The notes beneath the pieces were generated by a model. The model made no database searches, had not been told where the DNA came from, and saw only the letters and a program-made list of their open reading frames with translations. Below are positions 43,405 to 52,265 of a stretch of 61,675 bases of DNA, in pieces; positions within the stretch are counted from its first letter, which is position 1, and every line of letters starts with the position of its first letter. The DNA comes from CAYMCQ01 sp964389025. Its GTDB lineage: Bacteria > Verrucomicrobiota > Verrucomicrobiia > Limisphaerales > CAYMCQ01. Both the position numbers and the translations under genes were made by a program. The stretch is taken from contig CAYMCQ010000018.1 in the NCBI GenBank assembly GCA_964389025.1, positions 1-61,675 of the forward strand, given 5' to 3'.

Positions 43405-46400
43405 CAGTCCACAAAGAAAAACTCGTTCGAGAGCAAAAGCGCCTGCGCGTATTTTTCCCAAACGCCCAAAGACTTCGGTTCTTCCTTCGGCCCGCTGAAT
43501 TGTTCGCGCGCGTTCCACTCGACAAGCGAACTGCCGCCGGAATTTTTTTCATGCTTCAGCAATTGAATTTTTGGCGACCATTGGAATGTGTCGTAAGACG
43601 GGCCAAGCCGGCAATCGGTGATGAAATCAATCGTATCGCCTTTTTTGATTTCGACGCGCCCGACTTTCGTTTCCGCGCTGCCGTGGTGCGCAGTCCAACG
43701 ACCAAGTTCACCGGTGCGATTGGAAACAATCCATGACTGCACGCCATCGCCCTGCTCGGACGGGTGGTTCAGTTTTCCCGTGATTGAAACCTCGCCATCG
43801 CGGGGCGCGACCCAGCGGCGAATCACGGCGTGCGAATGATCGTTGCCCGGATGACCGCCGTCTGCGTTCAGCAAAATGTAACCGAGTTTGTCGTCCGGCG
43901 ATTTATCGCCCACCTGCCATTTGTCTCCCGCAAAATGTTCGAGCTTGTGAAACTTTTTCACGCGCTTCGAGGTTTCATCGTATTCGCCGTAGCCGTATTG
44001 CCACGAATCTGAATCGCGCTTTGGCCGTCGCTGCGCGGTTTGGTTTTGCAAAAAGTTTTTTGCCACGCGCAAATCGCCGCTTTCAGGCGCGCGTTGATAG
44101 GCCGCCTCGTAAAGAAAACGAATCCGTTCCTCATCGTGATTCAGATTTTTGAACTCCGCCCGCCCGACCAGTTGCTGCGCTTCCTGAATCACAAACGGGC
44201 TGTTCATCAGAAAAAGCGCCTGCTGCGGAACGGTTGTGTCGAAACGCTGCGGACTTGTGGTGTCCGGGCTGGCGAAATCAAACGTCCGAAACAAGCCCGG
44301 CAAGTTTTGCCGATCCACGAAACCGTAAACCGTGCGCCGCGTCGAAAATGGAACGGAAGTCAGTTCAACCGCATGACCGCCGGAGGTCGAATCGAGATTT
44401 CCCGCGACGGCCAGCAACGTGTCGCGCATCGCTTCAAAGTCGAGACGATGACGGTTCATGCGCCAAAGAAATTGATTGTTCGGATCAGTTTTTGCGCAAG
44501 CTGGATTGTCATCGCTGCTCTGCTGCCACGTGCTCGACAGCAAAATCTGGTGATGAAGTTTCTTCAAAGACCAGCCTTCGTCCATGAAACGCGCAGCCAG
44601 ATAATCCAGCAACTCCGGATGCGTCGGCGGTTCGGAGCGCAAACCGAAATCGCTCGGCGTGCGGACAAAGCCCGCGCCGAAATGATGCAGCCAGACACGG
44701 TTAACGATGACACGAGCCGTGAGCGGATTGTTTCGATCCGCAATCGCGCGAGCCAGCTCAAGTCGGCCGCTGCCGTTTGTGAACGGCTGGCGATTTGCGC
44801 CGGAAAAAACTTCCAAAAATTGTCGTGGCACTTCGGGGCCGCGGTTGGCCGGGTCGCCACGGATGAAAACCTGCGCGGTGCTGGGATTTTTGTTGTCGAG
44901 CAACGCCATCGCGCGCGGCGGCGCGCCGGGATGCGTCGCGTCCAGCCCGTCAATGTCGCGTTGAAGCTTACGAAGTTTTTGGCCCGTCGGAACGTCGAAC
45001 AATGCCTGCAGTTCGGAAGAATTCAGATTGGGCGGCGCGCCCTCCGCGTAAAGAACCTGCCGCAGTTCTTCGGCTGGGTTTTGGGTCTCTCGCGATGGTT
45101 TGTCCGCTTCGGCAAACAGTTTTCCGTAAGTTTCCGCCACGTCTTTCATCGAAGCCGGCGGGTTCGTCGCAAAAGTTTCTGCAACGTGAGGATTCAAATT
45201 TGTTCTGGCGGGAAGCGACTTGGAAATTTCCTTTGCCTTCACCGCAAAATCGTTTTCTGGCAGCGCGGCAAACTCAAACCACGGCGCGAAAACCGGATTG
45301 TTCGTCTTGCTCCACGCGTCGAGACTGTTGATCCAGCGTCGCAAAACGCCCGGCCCAAGTTTTTTCCCGCGAGCGAACTTGTCGAGGTCGGCCTTGTTTT
45401 CTGGAAGCTGCGATTCGTGGGCGGCGAGCAGGTATTCGCCGCCTTGTTTGCGGAGCTTGTCCAGCCATTCAGCTTCTTTGTCAGCGTGAAACTTTTTCTT
45501 TTCTTCGATGCGCTTTTTCTTCTCGGCCAGATATTCTTCATGCTCCTTGCCTTGCGGCGGGATGCCCAGCAGCGGCTCATCCTCCGGCTCGTGTGAACTC
45601 GCGAACACGCCGTAGAACGAATAATAATCCTTCGTCGGAATCGGATCGTATTTGTGGTCGTGACAGCGCGCGCAGCCGACGGTCAGCGCCATCGTGCCGC
45701 GGGAAACAACATCAATGCGGTCGTCAATGATGTCGTGAATGTTGTTCAGGAACCGCCGGCCAACGGTCAAAAAGCCAAGCGCGGCAAGCGGACGTTTGTC
45801 TTCGCCCAGCGGAAGCAAATCCGCAGCGATTTGCTGGATGATGAATTGGTCGAACGGCAAATCTTCGTTGAACGCGCGAATGACGTAATCGCGATAAGTG
45901 TAGGAGTAAGGATAGCGCCGCTCTTCTTCGAAGACGTAGCCTTTCGTGTCCGCGTAACGCGCCACGTCGAGCCAGTAACGTCCCCAGCGCTCGCCGTATC
46001 GCGGCGACGCGAGCAGGCGATCCACAACTTTTGCGAACGCGTCTGAAGATTTGTCCGCGATAAACGCTTCGACTTCCTCCGGCTTAGGCGGCAAACCAAT
46101 CAAATCGAAGTAAGCGCGGCGAATCAAAGTGCGTTTGTCAGCGCGCGGCGACGGCTTCATTTTGTTTGCCTCAAGCTTCGCAAGAACGAATAGGTCGAGC
46201 GGCGTTTGCGCCCAGCGGGAATTGTTTACCGACGGAATTCGCGGCTGTTCAATCGGTTGAAAAGCCCAATGTCTAGCTGCTTTTTCGCGGATTGCCTCGA
46301 CGTTGCCAAGCGCGTTTGCTTTCGCGATGCGCGGATCGGGCGCGCCCATTTTCACCCACGCTTCCAGGTCGGCGATTTGTTCGCTCGAGAGTTTTTTGTC

Positions 46401-46724
46401 TTTCGGCGGCATCTTCAAATCATCGTCCGTGTAACGAACCGCCTTGATGAGCAGACTTTTTTCAACGTCGCCGGGAACAATTGCCGGGCCGGTGTCGCCG
46501 CCCTTCAACAAACCGTCGCGCGTGTCAAGCAGCAGGCCACCTTTGATTTTTTCTGCGTCATGGCTGTGACACTTGTAACAATTGTCTGTGAAGATTGGCC
46601 GGATTTTTTTCTCGAAAAACTCGACGCCTGCGGAATCGGAAGGTTCAGCGACAAGCCTGGAAACTGTCGCCAGCAAGATGGCGAATCCAACTGGTTTTAT
46701 TTTCTGCATGAGCATCGAACGCAA
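43404..46724 (-). CDS. PSCyt1/DUF1549/DUF1553 cytochrome protein (PSD1 family)
   Basis: A 1106-residue exported protein. After a signal peptide (VGFAILLATVSRLVAEPSDS) comes the planctomycete cytochrome c domain with heme motif CYKCH (Cys49, Cys52, His53). DUF1549 follows (RRAYFDLIGLPPKPEEVEAF; WGRYWLDVARYADTKGY) with a second CARCH motif in MALTVGCARCHDHKYDP, then DUF1553 (LTARVIVNRVWLHHFGAG; PSDFGLRSEPPTHPELLDYL; MNRHRLDFEAMRDTLLA). The last ~170 residues are an extra beta-rich domain. Such proteins normally pair with DUF1501; here the partner is 15 kb distant. Role in periplasmic polymer oxidation or degradation is unproven. A start at the ATG of MQKIKPVG (46709) is equally likely. Confidence 0.93.
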   Translation of the reverse strand: MRSMLMQKIKPVGFAILLATVSRLVAEPSDSAGVEFFEKKIRPIFTDNCYKCHSHDAEKIKGGLLLDTRDGLLKGGDTGPAIVPGDVEKSLLIKAVRYTDDDLKMPPKDKKLSSEQIADLEAWVKMGAPDPRIAKANALGNVEAIREKAARHWAFQPIEQPRIPSVNNSRWAQTPLDLFVLAKLEANKMKPSPRADKRTLIRRAYFDLIGLPPKPEEVEAFIADKSSDAFAKVVDRLLASPRYGERWGRYWLDVARYADTKGYVFEEERRYPYSYTYRDYVIRAFNEDLPFDQFIIQQIAADLLPLGEDKRPLAALGFLTVGRRFLNNIHDIIDDRIDVVSRGTMALTVGCARCHDHKYDPIPTKDYYSFYGVFASSHEPEDEPLLGIPPQGKEHEEYLAEKKKRIEEKKKFHADKEAEWLDKLRKQGGEYLLAAHESQLPENKADLDKFARGKKLGPGVLRRWINSLDAWSKTNNPVFAPWFEFAALPENDFAVKAKEISKSLPARTNLNPHVAETFATNPPASMKDVAETYGKLFAEADKPSRETQNPAEELRQVLYAEGAPPNLNSSELQALFDVPTGQKLRKLQRDIDGLDATHPGAPPRAMALLDNKNPSTAQVFIRGDPANRGPEVPRQFLEVFSGANRQPFTNGSGRLELARAIADRNNPLTARVIVNRVWLHHFGAGFVRTPSDFGLRSEPPTHPELLDYLAARFMDEGWSLKKLHHQILLSSTWQQSSDDNPACAKTDPNNQFLWRMNRHRLDFEAMRDTLLAVAGNLDSTSGGHAVELTSVPFSTRRTVYGFVDRQNLPGLFRTFDFASPDTTSPQRFDTTVPQQALFLMNSPFVIQEAQQLVGRAEFKNLNHDEERIRFLYEAAYQRAPESGDLRVAKNFLQNQTAQRRPKRDSDSWQYGYGEYDETSKRVKKFHKLEHFAGDKWQVGDKSPDDKLGYILLNADGGHPGNDHSHAVIRRWVAPRDGEVSITGKLNHPSEQGDGVQSWIVSNRTGELGRWTAHHGSAETKVGRVEIKKGDTIDFITDCRLGPSYDTFQWSPKIQLLKHEKNSGGSSLVEWNAREQFSGPKEEPKSLGVWEKYAQALLLSNEFFFVD

Positions 46725-46775
46725 CGTTACTCCAAAATTGTAGCAGCCGACGTGAGTGGGCTGCTAACTATTTTT

Positions 46776-48035
46776 TCAGGAACTCGCGTTCAACAAACTC
46801 ACAATCGCATCCGCTGCCCGCGCGCTTGCCCCCTGCCCGCCAAGTTTCGCAACCACCTCTACCAGCTTCGCTTTGACTTTGTTGCGACGCCCATCGCCGT
46901 TCAAAAATTCCAGTGCAGCACGGGAAATATTTTCCGGCGTGGCGTCGTTTTGGACGAACTCTGGAAAAATTTCTTCGCCGGCAAGGATGTTCGGCATCGC
47001 CAGCCATTTCACTTTCACGATGCGCTTGCCGATTTGATACGTGCTCCACGAAGTCTTGTAAATCGCCACCGTCGGCACGCCGAAGTATGCGCATTCCATT
47101 GTGACCGTTCCCGTCGAGGCGATTGCCACATCCACTTGAGGAAGGATTTCTGGTAGATTGCCAATAAGAAGGCGCACAGATGGGTGGGCGTTTTCATCAT
47201 AGGTCGGCTCCGCCAACTCTCGCCAAACATTGAATTTACAAATCTCAGTCGCGCGACTTGCGAGTCTTTGATCCGGCACAACCATCCAAAAACGAGCTGG
47301 TCGTTGAGACTTTATTTTTCGCGCTGCCTCTACCATCACCGGCAAATGTCGTTTCAGTTCATTGAGACGACTTCCCGGAAGCAAAAGAACTACTGGCGGA
47401 CCTTCCCACTTCTCACTTCTCACTTCCAACTTCTCAAATCTTTCCACCATCGGATGCCCGACAAACTCCACGCGCAACTCCGGCACACGCGCCGCATACC
47501 AATCCTTCTCGAACGGAAAAATGCTCAATACCAGATCGTAGTCGCGCGCCATCTGGTGCGCGCGGCCTTCGCGCGACGCCCAAACTTGTGGTGAAACGTA
47601 TTGAATAATCTTCGGATTCCAATCGTGAAACCAATCGCGGCGCGAGCGGACATATTTTTTTATCGCGTGGGCGAAGCGGCGATTGAACCCGGAAAAATCC
47701 ACGCAGATGATGGCGTCCGGCTGGCGTTCGAGCGCGAGTTTGAAAAGCTGATTGAACAGCCGCTTGAACTTGAAATAATTTTTCAGCGCGTCGGACAAAC
47801 CGATGACCGAATGTTCAGTCATGTCGAACGCCAGTTCCACGCCTGCCGCTTTCATGCGCGGCCCGCCTGCGCCGAAAAATCGCGGCGCTAGTCCCGTGTT
47901 GTGGACTGGTTGAACGTCGTCTGTCGGCGGCGATTCCGTTCCTTCAAACCGTGCATTCAATGCCTCGACCAGTTCCGCCGCCAGCAAATCTCCGCTGGCC
48001 TCGCCCGCGATGAGCATGAAGGTTTTTGGTTTCAC
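46776..48035 (-). CDS. lpxB: Lipid-A-disaccharide synthase
   Basis: A 419-residue GT19 enzyme: FMLIAGEASGDLLAAELVEA opens it, then FFGAGGPRMKAAG, ICVDFSGFNRRFAHAIKK, YVSPQVWASREGR, VEFVGHPMVERF, VLLLPGSRLNELKRHLP and STGTVTMECAYFGVPTVAIYK. It joins UDP-diacylglucosamine and lipid X into the lipid A disaccharide at the inner membrane, so the organism has lipopolysaccharide. Two stretches look inserted: about 18 extra residues before PRFFGAGG, and KLEVRSEKWEG, which is encoded by the tandem motif ACTTCTCACTTCTCACTTCC (47407-47426). Neither breaks the frame. Confidence 0.95.
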   Translation of the reverse strand: MKPKTFMLIAGEASGDLLAAELVEALNARFEGTESPPTDDVQPVHNTGLAPRFFGAGGPRMKAAGVELAFDMTEHSVIGLSDALKNYFKFKRLFNQLFKLALERQPDAIICVDFSGFNRRFAHAIKKYVRSRRDWFHDWNPKIIQYVSPQVWASREGRAHQMARDYDLVLSIFPFEKDWYAARVPELRVEFVGHPMVERFEKLEVRSEKWEGPPVVLLLPGSRLNELKRHLPVMVEAARKIKSQRPARFWMVVPDQRLASRATEICKFNVWRELAEPTYDENAHPSVRLLIGNLPEILPQVDVAIASTGTVTMECAYFGVPTVAIYKTSWSTYQIGKRIVKVKWLAMPNILAGEEIFPEFVQNDATPENISRAALEFLNGDGRRNKVKAKLVEVVAKLGGQGASARAADAIVSLLNASS

Positions 48036-48120
48036 GGTTTTATTTTAGCGCAAAGTCATAGCGTGGCATAGCCGCAACCAAAGAGGCGGAACGCCGGGCG
48101 TTGGTATAAAAATCCGGGTG

Positions 48121-48335
48121 ATGAACCCTCAAACTTTTCCCACTGACACCGGCGTCCCGCCAGATTTTCTTAACCGATTTGGGCATTCGATTACAGGCGT
48201 TTTGTCCGGCTTTGACCGGCTGCGACTGCGCGGCACCTTGTGCCATCTCTTCCGGACGACGGTCATGGAAGCCTAGCTCAACGCCTGCCGCATCCTCCTC
48301 AAAGACTTCGGCACTTTCGCCCAAGGATTGACCGT
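48121..48335 (+). pseudogene. Degraded copy of a repeated conserved gene
   Basis: From ATG 48121 the frame reads FLNRFGHSITGVLSGFDRLR, LRGTLCHLF, MEA, then an in-frame TAG at 48274, and continues as LNACRILLKDFGTFAQGLT before similarity is lost. ITGVLSGFDRLRxRGTL and the LLKDFG segment match a hypothetical protein type that I recall as occurring in many copies in verrucomicrobial and other genomes, often with mobile-element behaviour. Here it is cut by a stop and lacks its long C-terminal part. The match is from memory and needs a search. Confidence 0.55.
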
Positions 48336-48453
48336 GTGCCAGCGGAGCGAGAGATGCGTTTGCTCGCGATTCACGGGCAACTCTTTGGCGAGCGCAGACG
48401 CGCCATTGCCTTTAATAAATCATCAATCGCCATTCTTCAATTTATGCCTGTGG

Positions 48454-49008
48454 TCAGAAATCCCGATCATTCCTTACAATATGAACGAGTAACGTTGCAT
48501 TTGTGCTTTTGGAATATGCATACATCTGTAACGACCACCTCTTTTGAGGAACTATTACACTCAAGCGAACATAGCTGTGGGCTTTCGGACTTTCTGTATT
48601 CCACCAAGGAGCTAGGTCAATTCCCCTTCCCTGAAGTTTTTTGATCGGTTTGTCGTAATCTGGCAGGTAAGTCAAATCCCCTTCTCCTATCTTGGGTTCT
48701 TTTCGCTTATCAAAAATATCGCGTATCTCCTGCAAAGCAGTTGTATCGCCTTCTTGCATCAAATAATATTCATCGATTGTATTTCTGCCAATGGCTGCCC
48801 AAAATGGAGACGCTTCAATACCGGTCGCATGCACATTTCGCCATGTATTCGTCGGGTGAAATTCAAAAATGCTTCGCATGACTTCCGGTATTTTCGTAAA
48901 GCAATAAGACTGGCTTTTTAGCCTCGGTTGGATTGCATAAATCCCAGCCATGACGACAGCCACTAAAATAGCCGCTCCAATTACAATGTTCGTTTTGGGG
49001 GTCTTCAC
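48454..49008 (-). CDS. Hypothetical membrane-anchored protein
   Basis: A 184-residue protein starting at GTG with one N-terminal membrane helix (TNIVIGAAILVAVVMAGIYA) and a soluble part rich in Trp and Asp (TYLPDYDKPIKKLQGRGIDL, APWWNTESPKAHSYVRL). No family recognised. Its start overlaps the stop of the small lipoprotein gene (GTGA), so both are likely in the proB transcript. The base composition is visibly more AT-rich than in the neighbours, which hints at transfer. Confidence 0.6.
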   Translation of the reverse strand: MKTPKTNIVIGAAILVAVVMAGIYAIQPRLKSQSYCFTKIPEVMRSIFEFHPTNTWRNVHATGIEASPFWAAIGRNTIDEYYLMQEGDTTALQEIRDIFDKRKEPKIGEGDLTYLPDYDKPIKKLQGRGIDLAPWWNTESPKAHSYVRLSVIVPQKRWSLQMYAYSKSTNATLLVHIVRNDRDF

Positions 49009-49163
49009 AAAATCACGAGGTCGTCACGATGGATGAGTTCGCGCCTTAAAAGTGAATGGCGGGAATCATAAATCTTTCTCGCATTGCATCCATGCAGCGC
49101 ACCCAAGACAATCATTGCCAAGAATAAGGCAACCAACAAAGTAATGAGTTGCGTCTTGTTCAT
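49005..49163 (-). CDS. Small lipoprotein whose C-terminus copies the end of ProB
   Basis: A 52-residue frame: NKTQLITLLVALFLAMIVLG is a signal peptide, LHGC a possible lipobox, and the protein ends RRELIHRDDLVIL. The ProB C-terminus just upstream is RVELVNRDDLVIL. The last 36 nt agree at about 29 positions, most differences being in third codon positions. It starts 7 bp after the proB stop and overlaps the next gene by GTGA. It appears to be a partial tandem duplication of the proB 3' end joined to a signal peptide. Expression is not shown. Confidence 0.6.
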   Translation of the reverse strand: MNKTQLITLLVALFLAMIVLGALHGCNARKIYDSRHSLLRRELIHRDDLVIL

Positions 49164-49170
49164 TTACAAA

Positions 49171-50247
49171 TCACAAAATCACAAGGTCATCGCGATTGAC
49201 AAGCTCAACTCGTGCGAGTTTTCGTTCGCGAACTTCAGCGGCGCCAAACTTCGCGATGCCGCGCGCGAATTCAGTTCCGTCCAAATCGCAAATCCGCACC
49301 ACGTCGCCTGCCGCAAATTCTCCTTCGCAACGAGAAACACCCGGCGGCAACAGGCTTTTCTTGCTGTCGCGTAGCGCCTCCTTCGCGCCGTTGTCCACGA
49401 ACAGCGAGCCTTTCGGATGATGAAAGAATGCAATCCAGCGTTTGCGTCCCTGAAGCTTGTTCGGCTGCGCGGTGAAGATGGTTCCCTCGTCCTCGCCGCC
49501 AAGAATTTTTGCCAGCACATTTTTCTTTTTGCCCAGCGCGATGACCAGCGGGATTCCCGAACGCACGACGATCTTCGCGGCCTGAATTTTTGACGCCATT
49601 CCGCCGACGGCAGTTTCGCTTTTGGTTCCGCCAGCAAGCTGTTCGACCGAGTCGTCAATGTTTTCGATTGTGGAAATCGTTTTCGGATTCGCCTTGCCGA
49701 AATTTTCGATGACACCGTCCACCGTCGTCAACACGACGAGTAAATCCGCCGGCAGCAATGCGGCGACTAGGGCGGAGAGTCTGTCGTTGTCGCCGAACTT
49801 CAATTCCGTGAACGAGACGGCGTCGTTCTCGTTGATGATGGGCACGACGCCGCGCGCGAGCAGTTCGACGAGCGTGTTGCGCGCGTTGAGATGACGCTCG
49901 TGATGCTCCAAATCTTCATGCGTGAGCAAAACCTGCGCGACGTGAAGGTTGAACTTCGCAAAAAGTTTTTCATAGGTCGCCATCAACCGCGATTGCCCGA
50001 CGGCGGCGCAGGCCTGAAGTTCAGCGAGGCTCACAGGGCGCTTTTCAAAACCGAGCACGCCCATTCCCGCGCCGACAGCGCCGGAGCTGACGATGAGGAT
50101 TTCTTTTCCGGCCTGCCGTTGCGCGGCGATCTGCGCCACGAGTTGCTCCATCTGCGCGGCGTCAGGCTGCTTGCTGCTGTCGGTCAGCACGCCGGTGCCG
50201 AGCTTGACGACGATGCGGGTTACATTTTTTAGCAATTCAGATCGCAC
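49171..50247 (-). CDS. proB: Glutamate 5-kinase
   Basis: A 358-residue protein starting at GTG 50247. The amino acid kinase fold has IVVKLGTGVLTD, ILIVSSGAVGAGMGVLGF, PIINENDAVSF, FGDNDRLSALVAALLPADLLV and VGGMASKIQAAKIVVRSGIP. The C-terminal PUA domain starts near KGSLFVDNGAKEAL and ends VELVNRDDLVIL. It phosphorylates glutamate to glutamyl-5-phosphate, the first proline step; the PUA domain is usual in bacterial ProB. A long in-frame extension upstream (to 50751) is antisense to the peptidase gene and rejected. Its end is partly duplicated in the next gene. Confidence 0.96.
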   Translation of the reverse strand: MRSELLKNVTRIVVKLGTGVLTDSSKQPDAAQMEQLVAQIAAQRQAGKEILIVSSGAVGAGMGVLGFEKRPVSLAELQACAAVGQSRLMATYEKLFAKFNLHVAQVLLTHEDLEHHERHLNARNTLVELLARGVVPIINENDAVSFTELKFGDNDRLSALVAALLPADLLVVLTTVDGVIENFGKANPKTISTIENIDDSVEQLAGGTKSETAVGGMASKIQAAKIVVRSGIPLVIALGKKKNVLAKILGGEDEGTIFTAQPNKLQGRKRWIAFFHHPKGSLFVDNGAKEALRDSKKSLLPPGVSRCEGEFAAGDVVRICDLDGTEFARGIAKFGAAEVRERKLARVELVNRDDLVIL

Positions 50248-50263
50248 GCGGTGAAGATAATGC

Positions 50264-50343
50264 AAAAGGAAAAAGGAAAAAGGCAAAACCTGCGCCGCCA
50301 TGAATCTGACTTTTATCTTTTGCCTTTTCGCTTTTGCCCTTTT
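50264..50343. repeat. AAAAGGCAAAA inverted repeat in a divergent promoter region
   Basis: AAAAGGAAAAAGGAAAAAGG at the left and CTTTTCGCTTTTGCCCTTTT at the right are purine/pyrimidine inverted arms. They lie between proB (50247) and the M42 peptidase start (50353) and would be read by both promoters. Confidence 0.65.
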
Positions 50344-50352
50344 AATTCCGCC

Positions 50353-51417
50353 ATGCGCTCTCAATCCCTCAATTTCCTGCGGACGCTCGTCAACACGCCC
50401 AGCCCCACCGGCCACGAGGTTCGCGGCCAGCGCGTCTGGCTCGCCTACGCGAAAAAATTTGCCGACGAAACTTTTTCCGATGCCTACGGCAATTGCGTCG
50501 CGGTGCTGAACAAAGGCGGTTCGCCGCGAATCATGCTCGCAGCGCACGCGGACGAGATCGCGATGGGCGTGAACTGGATCAACGACGAGGGTTTCATTTA
50601 CGTGCGCAAAATGGGCGGTGTGGACGCGGCCATCACGAAGGCGCAGCGCGTGGTCATCCACACGCGCAAAGGCCCGGTCAAAGGCGTCGTCGGCAACGTT
50701 GCGCCGCACCTGATGAAGCTCGAAGGCGACCCTAAGCCGCCGAAAATCCACGAGCTGTTCATTGACATCGGCGCGCGAAACAAAAAGGAAGCGGAGAAGC
50801 TCGTGCAGATCGGCGACCCGATTACGCTCGCGGATGAATTTGATTTGCTGCGCGGCGATCTGGCCGTGGCGCGAGCGTTCGACAACCGCATCGGAACTTT
50901 CGCAGTGGCCGAGGCGCTGCGTTTGTTGGGCGGGAAAAAATTGAAGGCCGAAGTCTGCGCGGTTTCAAACGTGCAGGAGGAAGTCGGGTTGCTCGGCGCG
51001 CGGCAGATCGCCTATTCGCTCAAGCCGGACGTGGCGCTGGTGGTGGACGTGACGCACGCGACGGATTATCCGACGGTGAACAAAGCGCAGCATGGCGATG
51101 TGAAGATCGGCAAAGGCCCGGCGCTGACCCATGGCGGCTGCAATCATCCTGAGGTCGTGGCGCGACTCGAAGAAATCGCGCTCGCGAAAAAGATTCCGAT
51201 CCAGCACGAGGCCATGTCCAGCACGAGCGGCACGGACACCGACGCGATTTTCTGGACGCGTGGCGGCATCGCGAGCGCGCTCATCAGTCTGCCGAACCGC
51301 TACATGCACTCGCCGGTCGAAGTCGTGAGCTTGAAGGACTTGGAAATGATTCCCGAGCTGCTCGCCGGCTTCGCGCAGTCGGTGAAAGCAGGGGAAGAGT
51401 TTAAGGTGAAGATTTAA
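50353..51417 (+). CDS. M42-family aminopeptidase/endoglucanase-like metallopeptidase
   Basis: A 354-residue protein of the M42 co-catalytic zinc family. Metal and catalytic residues are in MLAAHADEIAMGV, ARAFDNRIGTFAVAEAL, SNVQEEVGLLGARQIAY, VVDVTHATDYP, SSTSGTDTDAIFW and NRYMHSPVEVVSLKDL. Members are cytoplasmic dodecameric aminopeptidases; some are annotated as endoglucanases without good evidence. The ATG at 50353 starts the conserved region directly; an upstream extension is encoded by the AAAAGGCAAAA repeat. Monocistronic, converging with the next gene across a palindrome. Confidence 0.93.
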   Translation: MRSQSLNFLRTLVNTPSPTGHEVRGQRVWLAYAKKFADETFSDAYGNCVAVLNKGGSPRIMLAAHADEIAMGVNWINDEGFIYVRKMGGVDAAITKAQRVVIHTRKGPVKGVVGNVAPHLMKLEGDPKPPKIHELFIDIGARNKKEAEKLVQIGDPITLADEFDLLRGDLAVARAFDNRIGTFAVAEALRLLGGKKLKAEVCAVSNVQEEVGLLGARQIAYSLKPDVALVVDVTHATDYPTVNKAQHGDVKIGKGPALTHGGCNHPEVVARLEEIALAKKIPIQHEAMSSTSGTDTDAIFWTRGGIASALISLPNRYMHSPVEVVSLKDLEMIPELLAGFAQSVKAGEEFKVKI

Positions 51418-51420
51418 TTT

Positions 51421-51535
51421 GGAACTCAGGAACTCAGGAAAAGCAAATTCAATTAAGAATCCAAGAAAACAGGAAAAGAATTCATGGTTTCCTGGTTTCC
51501 TTATAGATTTCTTTTCCTGATTTCCTGAGTTCCAA
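51421..51535. repeat. Palindrome between convergent genes, family G
   Basis: GGAACTCAGGAACTCAGGAA at the left and TTCCTGATTTCCTGAGTTCC at the right are inverted arms flanking AT-rich sequence that itself contains CATGGTTTCCTGGTTTCC. It fills the gap after the M42 gene and may end both transcripts. Confidence 0.75.
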
Positions 51536-51550
51536 ATTCAATTGAACCGG

Positions 51551-52159
51551 TCAATTGAGCATTGGAATGTCTTCGGGGCGGACTTCGAGGCACTCGTCCT
51601 GGTCTTCCCAGACGATGGCGGGATAAAATTCCAGCAGCGCCGGCGCGAGTTCCTGTCCGGCGCGCGCGAGCAAAATTTCCGCTTTCTCAGCTGCTTGTTC
51701 GTAAGCGCCGTCGTAATCGCGCGCGCTCTTGCGCTGGCGGTCGTCCCAGTGCGCGACGGCGTGGACCGGCTCGTAGTCAGCAGCCCACTTTTCCAGCAGC
51801 GGCCGGACTGCGGCGGGAATTTCCTCGAACGGCACGAGTGTTTCATTGCAATGCTGGCAGATCAAACCAGCCTCGCGCACGTCGCGCGTGAGCAGCGGCA
51901 GCATCGGCGCGCGACAACACGCGGATTCCGCATAAGCTTGCGGCGCGGTTGAAAAACGCTTGTGCCAGATTTGCCGGTCGTGGCCGAGTTGCGCCGCGAT
52001 GCGATACGCGCCAAGCAGCGGATGCGAGAGCCGCCACGCTTTGCCTTCGAGCTGGCCGAGCGTTTGCGCGAGCCAGCGCGACAGGCTCAAGTCGTCGAAG
52101 TCACGGAAAACGGTGCTGTATTCTTTCCAAAGACTGTCCAGCGGTGATTCGGGATTCAT
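51551..52159 (-). CDS. Conserved hypothetical protein with CQHC motif
   Basis: A 202-residue soluble protein. The N-terminal half is helical (LDSLWKEYSTVFRDFDDLSL), the middle has ACCRAPMLPLL and LICQHCNETLVPFEEI, which could form one zinc site, and the C-terminus is acidic (WEDQDECLEVRPEDIPMLN). The ATG at 52159 was chosen; MLLSEHMNPESP (52177) would add six residues. No named family recognised, but the composition looks like a real, conserved protein. Confidence 0.68.
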   Translation of the reverse strand: MNPESPLDSLWKEYSTVFRDFDDLSLSRWLAQTLGQLEGKAWRLSHPLLGAYRIAAQLGHDRQIWHKRFSTAPQAYAESACCRAPMLPLLTRDVREAGLICQHCNETLVPFEEIPAAVRPLLEKWAADYEPVHAVAHWDDRQRKSARDYDGAYEQAAEKAEILLARAGQELAPALLEFYPAIVWEDQDECLEVRPEDIPMLN

Positions 52160-52265
52160 GTGTTCGCTCAACAGCATGAAACGCGGCGATGAATTTGTCG
52201 AGCGCGAGAACATACGCCGCGCTGCGGGACGTTGACAACCAACATCCTTCCGATAACTTTGCAAC

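Noticed and set aside
49171..50751. A 526-residue ProB with a long N-terminal extension
   Set aside because: The extension is antisense to the M42 peptidase gene and lacks motifs; the GTG at 50247 gives normal ProB length.
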